From: Mycobacterium gallinarum
GTDB lineage: Bacteria > Actinomycetota > Actinomycetes > Mycobacteriales > Mycobacteriaceae
DNA length: 64,000 nt
Assembly: GCF_010726765.1 (NCBI RefSeq)
Contig: NZ_AP022601.1
Span: 2,790,001-2,854,000 of the forward strand
Direction: 5' to 3'
A program made the translations under genes and the position numbers. Within the stretch, counting starts at the first letter, position 1. Each line of letters begins with the position of its first letter. This document shows positions 38,001-45,291 of this stretch, one piece after another. The notes beneath the pieces were generated by a model, which saw only the letters and a list, made by a program, of their open reading frames with translations, was not told the DNA's origin and did no database searches.

Positions 38001-39845
38001 TCACTGCTTGCTCTCCAGCAGTTCGATCACCCTGTCGGCCAGCTCGTCCGGCGTGAGTTCCGGGGTGAGCCGCAGGTCGGGATTCTTGGGCCGTTGATAC
38101 GGGCTGTCGATCCCGGTGAAGTGGGTGATCTCGCCTGAACGCGCCTTGGCGTACAGCCCCTTGGGGTCACGCCTTTCGCAGTCCTCCAGCGGGGTGTCGC
38201 AGAACACCTCGAAGAAGTCCAGGCCGGCGTCGGTGGTCACCTGGCGCGCCAACGCACGGTGCTCTTCGAGGGGACTGATGGCGGGCACGAGCACGACCTG
38301 CCCGGAGTCGGCGAGGATGGCCGCGATATGGGCCAGCCGACGCTGATTCTCCGCACGGTCCGCCATCGAGAATCCGAGGTCGGCGTTGAGCCCGTGGCGC
38401 AGATTGTCGCCATCGAGAACATAAGCGGGGCAGCCCTTTTCGAGCAGCTTCTGCTCGACGAGCATCGCGACCGAGGACTTCCCGGAGCCGGACAGCCCGG
38501 TGAACCACACGGTCCTGCCCTTGGACAGCCGGTCTTCTGCCTTGCACAGCGATTCGTGGCGCACGGTGTTCGGGCTCGACGCGCGCGCCGTGACCTGCGG
38601 CAGGATCATGCCGGCCGCGACGGTGCCGTTGGTATTCGGGTCGATCAGGATGAACGAACCGGTGGCAGCATTGCGGCTGTACTCGTCGAGCAGCAGTGGC
38701 ACCTGGGTGCGCAGCGAAATGCGGCCCAGCTCATTGAGTTTGAGCGCTGTGGCCGACTTGTCCCGATGCAGTGTGTTGACGTCGAGGCGGTAGTCCAAGG
38801 CCGCCACCTTGGCCCGCGTGGTGCGGGTCGTGTGCTTCACGATGTAGTCGCGGCCGGGTTCCAGCGAAGCCTCGTCGGCCATCCAACACACCGTGGCGTC
38901 GAATTCCTTTGTCACTCTTGGCTGGTTGTTCGGCCGCGCGATCAGGTCGCCGCGCGAGATGTCGATGTCGTCGGCCAGGCTGATCGACACAGCCATCGGG
39001 GGGAACGCCTCCTGGACCGGTCCCCCTGGACCTTCGATCTCGGTGATACGGCTCGTCTTGCCGGTGGGCAGCACGACGACCTCGTCGCCCGGACGCATGA
39101 CGCCACTGGCCACCGTGCCCGCATAGCTGCGGTGGTCGGCGTGCTCGTGGGTCTGCGGCCGAATCACATACTGCACCGGAAAGCGCACATCGACCAGATT
39201 GCGATCGCCGGCGATGTAAACCTCTTCGAGGTGCGACAGCAGCGCGGGCCCGTCGTACCACGGCGTGACATCGGACTTGGTGACGACATTGTCGCCGTTG
39301 AGCGCCGACAACGGAATGGTCGTCACATCGTGGATGTCGAGGCGCGCCGCGAACTCATGGAAGTCGTCTCGAATCTTGTTGAAACGCTCCTCATCCCAGT
39401 CGACAAGGTCCATCTTGTTGACCGCCAGCACGATGTGCCGAATGCCGAGCAGTGAGGCCAGGAAGGCGTGCCGACGCGACTGCTCGAGCAGGCCGTGGCG
39501 GGCATCGACGAGCACGATCGCCAGCTGGGCCGTCGAGGTTCCGGTCACCATGTTCCGCGTGTACTGGATGTGGCCCGGCGTGTCGGCGATGATGAACTTG
39601 CGTTTGGACGTGGCGAAGTAGCGATACGCCACGTCGATCGTGATGCCTTGCTCGCGCTCGGCGCGCAGGCCGTCGGTCACCAAAGCCAGGTCGGTGTAGT
39701 CGTTTCCGCGTTCTTTGGAGGTGCGCTCGACCGCGGCAAGCTGATCCTCCATGACGGCCTTGGAATCGAACAGCAAGCGGCCGATGAGAGTCGACTTGCC
39801 GTCGTCGACCGAGCCGGCGGTCGCGATGCGCAGAAGAGTTGCCAT
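38001..39845 (-). CDS. cysNC: Bifunctional sulfate adenylyltransferase large subunit / APS kinase
   Basis: This 614-residue fusion has the CysN part (1-430), an EF-Tu-like GTPase with GSVDDGKSTLIG, DTPGHIQYTRN and VNKMDLVDW. The CysC part (about 440-614) has the APS kinase P-loop GLSGSGKSSVA and downstream DNLRHGL. With CysD it makes APS from sulfate and ATP, driven by GTP, then phosphorylates it to PAPS. The ATG overlaps the cysD stop by one base (TGATG). Confidence 0.97.
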   Translation of the reverse strand: MATLLRIATAGSVDDGKSTLIGRLLFDSKAVMEDQLAAVERTSKERGNDYTDLALVTDGLRAEREQGITIDVAYRYFATSKRKFIIADTPGHIQYTRNMVTGTSTAQLAIVLVDARHGLLEQSRRHAFLASLLGIRHIVLAVNKMDLVDWDEERFNKIRDDFHEFAARLDIHDVTTIPLSALNGDNVVTKSDVTPWYDGPALLSHLEEVYIAGDRNLVDVRFPVQYVIRPQTHEHADHRSYAGTVASGVMRPGDEVVVLPTGKTSRITEIEGPGGPVQEAFPPMAVSISLADDIDISRGDLIARPNNQPRVTKEFDATVCWMADEASLEPGRDYIVKHTTRTTRAKVAALDYRLDVNTLHRDKSATALKLNELGRISLRTQVPLLLDEYSRNAATGSFILIDPNTNGTVAAGMILPQVTARASSPNTVRHESLCKAEDRLSKGRTVWFTGLSGSGKSSVAMLVEQKLLEKGCPAYVLDGDNLRHGLNADLGFSMADRAENQRRLAHIAAILADSGQVVLVPAISPLEEHRALARQVTTDAGLDFFEVFCDTPLEDCERRDPKGLYAKARSGEITHFTGIDSPYQRPKNPDLRLTPELTPDELADRVIELLESKQ

Positions 39846-40771
39846 CAGAAGTAGCCCTCTCGTTTACGGTCTTCCATGCCTGCTTCGGAGATGCGGTCGT
39901 CGGCGCGCGTTGCGCCGCGTTCGGTCAGGCGCGAAACTGCGGTCTCGGCGATCACCTCGGACACCGTGCCCGCAAGGGATTCCACGCAGCCGGTGCAGGT
40001 GACGTCGCCGACCGTGCGGAAGCGCACGGTTTTCTCGACGATCTCCTCATCCTTGCGCGGCTGCAGGTACTTGTGGACGGCCAGCAGCATGCCGTCACGT
40101 TCGAAGACCTGTCGCTTGTGCGCGTAATAGATGGACGGAAGCTTGATCTTCTCGGCGCCGATGTAGGACCAGATGTCGAACTCGGTCCAGTTGGACAGCG
40201 GGAACACGCGGATGTGCTCACCCTTGTGATGGCGACCGTTGTAAAGGTTCCACAGCTCGGGCCGCTGCGCCTTGGGGTCCCACTGGCCGAACTCGTCACG
40301 GAAGGAGAACACCCGCTCCTTCGCGCGCGCCTTCTCCTCGTCGCGGCGCGCACCGCCGAACGCGGCGTCGAACTTGTTCTCGCGGATGGCGCGCAGCAGG
40401 GTGAAGGTCTGCATCGGGTTGCGCGACGGGATGGTCTCCACGACGCGACCCGCGTCGATGTCGTCCTGCACCTTGGCCACCACCAGTCGCACTCCGGACT
40501 CGGCGACGAGTTCGTCGCGGGCCTGCAGCACCTCGTCAAAGTTGTGCCCGGTGTCGACGTGCATGACGGGGAACGGCAGCCGGCCGGGCCGGAACGCCTT
40601 GATCGCCAGATGCAACATGACGATGGAGTCCTTGCCGCCGGAGAACAGCAGCACCGGCTTCTCGAACTCGGCGGCCACCTCCCGGATGATGTGGATGGCT
40701 TCGGCCTCGAGCGAGCGCAGATGGCTCAGCTCGTATCGGCCCGCATTGAGTTGCTCGGCGGTCTCGGTCAT
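39845..40771 (-). CDS. cysD: Sulfate adenylyltransferase subunit 2
   Basis: This 308-residue ATP pyrophosphatase fold enzyme forms APS. The PP-loop is LLFSGGKDSIVM (about residues 43-54), with VDTGHNFDEV and a C-terminal FRTVGDVTCTGCVES. The start is the ATG at 40769-40771 after CGAGGAAATC. It overlaps a 15-codon upstream ORF by ATGA. It leads the operon cysD-cysNC-cysQ-rrf2. Confidence 0.97.
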   Translation of the reverse strand: MTETAEQLNAGRYELSHLRSLEAEAIHIIREVAAEFEKPVLLFSGGKDSIVMLHLAIKAFRPGRLPFPVMHVDTGHNFDEVLQARDELVAESGVRLVVAKVQDDIDAGRVVETIPSRNPMQTFTLLRAIRENKFDAAFGGARRDEEKARAKERVFSFRDEFGQWDPKAQRPELWNLYNGRHHKGEHIRVFPLSNWTEFDIWSYIGAEKIKLPSIYYAHKRQVFERDGMLLAVHKYLQPRKDEEIVEKTVRFRTVGDVTCTGCVESLAGTVSEVIAETAVSRLTERGATRADDRISEAGMEDRKREGYF

Positions 40772-40815
40772 GATTTCCTCGTAAAGTTGGTAGAAATGAC
40801 CAGCTTTATCTGCAT
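40768..40815 (-). CDS. Possible upstream ORF of cysD
   Basis: A 15-codon frame (MQIKLVISTNFTRKS) ends in a TGA that overlaps the cysD ATG by four bases. It lies wholly in the cysD leader, where the ribosome site for cysD also sits. No cysteine codon is present. An imperfect palindrome CATA-N6-TATG (40812-40825) overlaps its start and could bind the operon's Rrf2 protein. There is no clear -10 element in the right place, so translation is uncertain. Confidence 0.35.
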   Translation of the reverse strand: MQIKLVISTNFTRKS

Positions 40816-40938
40816 AACCCGATATGAAACCAGGGTTGGCCTGCCGTGTCAACGATCGGTGTTGTCGGCGCCCGCCGCTGCGTGCGCGACTCGGCCGACT
40901 ACCCCCGTGGTAATTGATCCGGTGCAGATACTGGACGC

Positions 40939-41364
40939 ATGTCACTCACAGCTGGCGCGCCGACCGGCGCCGAGGTCATGGCGCAGTTCATCCCCGCATC
41001 GCCGTTCGTCGCCAAGCTCGGCATCGTCGCCGAGGTGCTCGACTGTGACGAGGTACGGCTACGCCTCCCGTGGGACGAATCCAACGTCACGCTCGGCGAT
41101 ATGGTCCACGGAGGCGCCGTCACCGCCCTGGCCGACGTCGCGGTGATGGCCGCTGCATGGGCGGGCGCAGAGGTGCCCGACTCGCTGCGCGGCGTGACCA
41201 CGTCGATGTCGATCCAGTTTCTCGCGCCGGCCCGCGCGACCGATTTGATCGCGATCGGGCGTGTCCTACGCCGTGGCAGGACGTTGGTGAATTGCGACGT
41301 CGACGTGGTCAGCCCAGATGGTGAGGCGGTCGCGAAGGCGATCGCCTCCTACAAGGTCGGCTGA
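40939..41364 (+). CDS. PaaI-family hotdog thioesterase
   Basis: This 141-residue single hotdog domain has DMVHGGAVTALADVAVMAA, containing the HGG motif and the long central helix, followed by TTSMSIQFLAPA and GRVLRRGRTLVNCDVDV. Such enzymes hydrolyse acyl- or phenylacetyl-CoA-type thioesters. The ATG at 40939 gives a normal N-terminus. It is divergent from cysD and convergent with the carbonic anhydrase gene. Confidence 0.9.
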   Translation: MSLTAGAPTGAEVMAQFIPASPFVAKLGIVAEVLDCDEVRLRLPWDESNVTLGDMVHGGAVTALADVAVMAAAWAGAEVPDSLRGVTTSMSIQFLAPARATDLIAIGRVLRRGRTLVNCDVDVVSPDGEAVAKAIASYKVG

Positions 41365-41430
41365 CACTCGCGCGAGTGTGCGCGAAATGCTGGATTAGCT
41401 CGGCGTGTCGTGTGCAAACACGCACGCTCG
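41364..41430. repeat. Palindrome-rich intergenic element
   Basis: Two inverted repeats lie between the convergent thioesterase and canA genes: ACACTCGCGCGAGTGT (41364-41379, perfect 16 bp) and CGTGT-GCAA-ACACG (41409-41422). The words GCGAGTGTGCGCGAA and GCACGCTCGCGAAA are similar to each other. The element resembles small intergenic palindromic repeats I remember from other mycobacterial genomes. It may also act as a terminator. Confidence 0.5.
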
Positions 41431-41464
41431 CGAAACGAGGTGAGGTGCGCTCGGTGCAAAGCCG

Positions 41465-41956
41465 CTACAGAGTCACCTCGTTGAGGCGGCCCGTCGCCAC
41501 ATCGAAGACGAAACCGCGCGCGGACTCGTGCTTCGTGACGAACGGACTGGCCTCGATGCGGCGCAGCGACTGCCGCACATCCTCGTCGACATCGACGAAC
41601 GCCTCCGCCGCCCACTCCGGCTTGATACCGGTCTCGTCCTGGATCTGCTGTTTGAAACCGTCGTCGGTGAACGTCAGCATGCCGCAGTCGGTGTGGTGGA
41701 TCAGGATGATCTCTCTGGTGCCGAGCAGGCGTTGGCTGATGGCCAGCGATCGGATCTCGTCGTCGGTGATCACGCCGCCGGCGTTGCGGATGACATGCGC
41801 TTCGCCGTCGCCGAGCCCGAGGACCCGGTAGACGTCGAGCCTGGCGTCCATGCACGCCACTACGGCGACGTGCTTGCTCGGCGGCAGCGGCAGCGGGCCG
41901 GTGAAGGAACTCGCGTATGCCTCGTTGTTCTTCAGGTATTCGTCGGTCACGGACAT
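41465..41956 (-). CDS. canA: Beta-carbonic anhydrase
   Basis: This 163-residue enzyme interconverts CO2 and bicarbonate. The zinc ligands are C35, H88 and C91 with the D37-R39 pair (ACMDARLD and IHHTDCGM), the same positions as in Rv1284 of M. tuberculosis. The start is the ATG at 41954-41956, 6 bases after a TACAGT -10 element; a longer frame runs into the GT39 gene and was rejected. It is a single-gene unit. Confidence 0.95.
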   Translation of the reverse strand: MSVTDEYLKNNEAYASSFTGPLPLPPSKHVAVVACMDARLDVYRVLGLGDGEAHVIRNAGGVITDDEIRSLAISQRLLGTREIILIHHTDCGMLTFTDDGFKQQIQDETGIKPEWAAEAFVDVDEDVRQSLRRIEASPFVTKHESARGFVFDVATGRLNEVTL

Positions 41957-41962
41957 CGTTGC

Positions 41963-41968
41963 ACTGTA
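41963..41968 (-). promoter_or_regulatory. canA: -10 element of canA (leaderless)
   Basis: The minus strand reads TACAGT, then GCAACG, then ATG. Transcription would start at the start codon. Confidence 0.55.
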
Positions 41969-42042
41969 TCCCCGCTGGCAGGTGTGAGAGCCGAAGAGAA
42001 TCACCCCGATCGAATTGACGACGGCCGTCTGTTCGAGGGGCA

Positions 42043-43950
42043 CTACGGCGACGGCGTCGCGCTGCTGAACCGCGCGTCCAAGTCGTATACCGTCGTGCCG
42101 CCGATATCGATCGGTGTGAAGTTCTGCTTCACCCAGGTCGCGATGTCGGCCGCAGCACCGGATTCCCGCCGGCCCGGCCCCTGGTGACCGCTGGCGATGA
42201 AGTACCGCACCTCGTGGTTGGCGACGTAGTTCTGGAACTGCTCGAGCGTCGGCGAATTGTCTCCGCCGGAGAACCCGCCGATCGCCATGATCGATGCGCC
42301 GGTCTTCAGCTCCAGGCTGCCGGCCGTCATCGAGCCGATAGTCGCTGCTGCCCAACGGTTGTCCACACCCTTGACGAGGTTCTCCAGCAGTGGGTTGTCA
42401 ACGGCGCCAAAGCCCGGCCCGTCGGCACCCGGCGGCTCCATGTTGGCATCGAGCATCGGGCCGGCCATCGCCATCGGTCCACTGCTGTGCGAGCTCGCCA
42501 CGGTGGCGATTGAATACGCGGCCGGCGCGAGAACTCCGAAAAGCAGTGCGCCGGAGATCAAGACGGGAGCGAGGCGACCGACCCGGTGCGCGCCGACGGC
42601 GATGATTGCCGCGACGATGATCGAGCCGACCAGCACCACCCATCGCAGCTCGGGCAGCCAGTCCGGCGTTCGGTCCAACAGTATGAACGCCCACACGCCC
42701 GTACCTGCCGACATGATCGCGAGCACGATGCGGGAGGCCAGTAACTCCTTGCCGCGCCATAGTTCTCGTACTGCAATGCCGACCAGCGCTGCGATCGCCG
42801 GCGCGAGCGCCACAGTGTAGTAGGGGTGAATGATGCCGTCCATGAAGCTGAACACCGCGGCGGTGACGATCAGCCATCCACCCCACAGCAGCAGCGAGGC
42901 ACGCACACTCGCGGTGCGGGCGGTGCGACGGGTGAACCAGAGCCCGGCGAGCAGGCCGACCAGTGCCGCGGGCAGCAGCCACGACGCCTGGGTGCCCATC
43001 GAATGGCCGAACAGTCGGCCGATGCCGGGTTCTCCGCCGAAGAACAGGTTGTGCATACCTGCAGGCGGTCCACTGGGTGCTCCACCGGGCGGCCCGTCTG
43101 AGCCACCGCCCAGCACACGGTCGAGTCCGTTGTAGCCCAAGGTCAACTGCAGCAGGCTGTTGTCTGACGAGCCGCCGATGTACGGCCGTGAGTCGGCCGG
43201 CCACAGATCGACGAGCACGAGGTACCAGCCGGCCGAGACCACCATCGCGATGCCGGCGATGAGCAGCTTTCCGATGCGCTTCCACATGCCAACGGGGGCC
43301 GCGACGAGAAACGCCAGCGCCAGGCCTGGCACCACCAGGAATGCCTGTAGCAACTTGGTCAGGAATGCAAAGCCAATGACACAGCCAGTCAACATCATCC
43401 AGCGATTACTCGCTGTTTCGATCGCCCGCACCATGCAGTAGCCGGCAACCACGAGCAGCAGCACCAGCAGCGCATCGGGATTGTTGAATCGGAACATCAG
43501 GGCCGCGACTGGCGTCAGCGCAAGCACCGCGCCCGCGATCAGGCCCGCCGCCGGCCCGCTGCAGCGTCGGACGGCCCCGTACAGCACGGCGACGGCTCCG
43601 ACACCCATCAACGCCTGCGGCAGCAGCATGGAGAAGGCGCTGAACCCGAAGATCCTGCCGGACAACGCCATCAGCCACAGTGACGCGGGCGGCTTGTCGA
43701 CCGTGATCGCATTCCCCGCGTCCAGCGAGCCGAACAGCCAGGCCTTCCAGTCCTGGGTTCCGGCCTGCGCGGCGGCGGCGTAGTAATCGTTGGCCCAGCC
43801 CGAGGACCCCAGGCCCCACAGGTAGAGCACTGCGGTCGCCGCCAGAAGGGTGAACAGCGCGGGACGCACCCAGCGCGGTTGCGCGACCTCCCCAGGGCCG
43901 TCGTCAGCCGGCGTGGTGTGCGGTTGCATGTCAGCGGTGATGGTCATCAA
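42043..43950 (-). CDS. GT39/ArnT-like polyprenyl-phosphate sugar transferase A (YkcB-like)
   Basis: This 635-residue integral membrane enzyme has about a dozen membrane helices. The first exterior loop carries AITVDKPPASLW with the catalytic-type Asp. FRFNNPDALLVLLLVVAGY and YIGGSSDNSLLQLTLGYNG are family signatures. A Gly/Pro-rich loop (GGGSDGPPGGAPSGPP) follows. The exterior C-terminal domain (about 530-635) has IMAIGGFSGGDNSPTLEQFQ and VRYFIASG, shared with YkcB-type proteins. It should transfer a sugar from polyprenyl phosphate to an unknown acceptor. It is the last gene of the cluster, 25 bases after the GT2-GtrA gene. Confidence 0.9.
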   Translation of the reverse strand: MMTITADMQPHTTPADDGPGEVAQPRWVRPALFTLLAATAVLYLWGLGSSGWANDYYAAAAQAGTQDWKAWLFGSLDAGNAITVDKPPASLWLMALSGRIFGFSAFSMLLPQALMGVGAVAVLYGAVRRCSGPAAGLIAGAVLALTPVAALMFRFNNPDALLVLLLVVAGYCMVRAIETASNRWMMLTGCVIGFAFLTKLLQAFLVVPGLALAFLVAAPVGMWKRIGKLLIAGIAMVVSAGWYLVLVDLWPADSRPYIGGSSDNSLLQLTLGYNGLDRVLGGGSDGPPGGAPSGPPAGMHNLFFGGEPGIGRLFGHSMGTQASWLLPAALVGLLAGLWFTRRTARTASVRASLLLWGGWLIVTAAVFSFMDGIIHPYYTVALAPAIAALVGIAVRELWRGKELLASRIVLAIMSAGTGVWAFILLDRTPDWLPELRWVVLVGSIIVAAIIAVGAHRVGRLAPVLISGALLFGVLAPAAYSIATVASSHSSGPMAMAGPMLDANMEPPGADGPGFGAVDNPLLENLVKGVDNRWAAATIGSMTAGSLELKTGASIMAIGGFSGGDNSPTLEQFQNYVANHEVRYFIASGHQGPGRRESGAAADIATWVKQNFTPIDIGGTTVYDLDARFSSATPSP

Positions 43951-43975
43951 TCGATTCCTTCGCCTTTCAGATCGT

Positions 43976-45244
43976 TCAGTTGGTCCGGCGGGGGTGAAAC
44001 ACCCAGCCGCGCAGCAGGACGAATCGCGCCGCGGTGGCTACGAGGTTGGCCAGCACCAGCACAACCAGCTCGACCAGATGATGCGGGTCGGCCACGAACG
44101 TGTGCAGGACGGCAAGCGATCCGCTCGTGATCGCCAGCGCGATCGCGAACACGATGAGACCTTCGACGTGCTGACGTGTCACGTTCGTCCTGCCGCCGAT
44201 CCCGAATGTGAAGCGACGGTTCGCCGCGGTGTTTCCGATGGCGGTCAGCAGCAATGCGATCAGGTTGGCCGTCTGGGCGCCGACCGACCCCTGCATCAGC
44301 ATGAACAGCACAGCGTACGCCGCCGACGACACCACCCCGATCGTGCCGAATCGCACGACCTGCCGGAACAGCGAGCCCGGGGCGGCCGAGCGCTGTGACG
44401 AACCCAGCTGTGCCGCAATCGCATTCACCGGTATCGAACCGTTGGCGAAGTTGCGCAGCAGACGGCCGATGCCCTTGAGATCGGCCGCCGCGGTCGCGAC
44501 GATGTCCACCCGACTGTCGGGATCGTCGACCCAGTCCACCGGGACCTCGTGGATTCGCAGACCGCTGCGTTCGGCCAACACCAGCAGTTCGGTGTCGAAG
44601 AACCATCCGGTGTCGGCCACATGCGGCAACAGGCGTTGCGCGACGTCGGCCCGAATCGCCTTGAACCCGCACTGCGCGTCGGAAAAGCGAGCCGCGAGGG
44701 CAGATTTCAGGATCAGGTTGTAGCAGCGGGAGATGACCTCGCGCTTGGCGCCTCGCACCACCCGAGAGCCGCGGCCCAGCCGGGTTCCGATCGCCAGGTC
44801 GGAATGTCCCGAAACCAGCGGCGCCACCAGCGGTGCGAGTGCGGCGAGGTCGGTGGACAGATCCACGTCCATGTAGACGAGCACCGGTGCGTCCGACGTC
44901 GACCACGCAGCGTGCAAGGCACGGCCACGACCCTTCTCCGGCAGCCGCACCACCCGGACGTCACTCAGGTCGGCGGCCAGTCGCGCGGCGATCCGTGCGG
45001 TGTCGTCGGTGCTCGCATTGTCGGCGATGGTGATGCGCGCTGAAAACGGAAAGTGCTCCCGGAGGTGACGGTGCAGACGATGCACCGAGTCGGCCAGAGC
45101 GACCTGCTCGTTGTACACCGGCACCACCACGTCGAGCACGGGCACACCTGCCTCGCGCGCTATCTCGGTGGCGTTCGGCCGGGATTCGAATCGGGTCCGA
45201 GCAGAGGTGCCACGTTCTAGGGCGGTATCGGTCATGGAACCCAT
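43976..45244 (-). CDS. GT2 polyprenyl-phosphate glycosyltransferase fused to a GtrA flippase domain
   Basis: This 422-residue protein has an N-terminal GT2 domain (about 30-270): VVVPVYNEQ, a metal-binding YMDVDLSTDL, and CGFKAIRADVAQRLLP. The C-terminal 130 residues form a four-helix GtrA domain (FRQVVRFGTIGVVSSAAYAV ... TAANRRFTFG ... RFVLLRGWVF). GT2 enzymes of this kind make polyprenyl-phosphate-glucose or -mannose, and GtrA proteins are thought to flip it. The ATG at 45244 was taken; another ATG at 45235 is equally possible. It sits between the two GT39 genes. Confidence 0.92.
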   Translation of the reverse strand: MGSMTDTALERGTSARTRFESRPNATEIAREAGVPVLDVVVPVYNEQVALADSVHRLHRHLREHFPFSARITIADNASTDDTARIAARLAADLSDVRVVRLPEKGRGRALHAAWSTSDAPVLVYMDVDLSTDLAALAPLVAPLVSGHSDLAIGTRLGRGSRVVRGAKREVISRCYNLILKSALAARFSDAQCGFKAIRADVAQRLLPHVADTGWFFDTELLVLAERSGLRIHEVPVDWVDDPDSRVDIVATAAADLKGIGRLLRNFANGSIPVNAIAAQLGSSQRSAAPGSLFRQVVRFGTIGVVSSAAYAVLFMLMQGSVGAQTANLIALLLTAIGNTAANRRFTFGIGGRTNVTRQHVEGLIVFAIALAITSGSLAVLHTFVADPHHLVELVVLVLANLVATAARFVLLRGWVFHPRRTN

Positions 45245-45291
45245 CGTCGAGGTGCAGATTGTGCTGGCCGTGGGGCCAAGCTGTATGCCAG

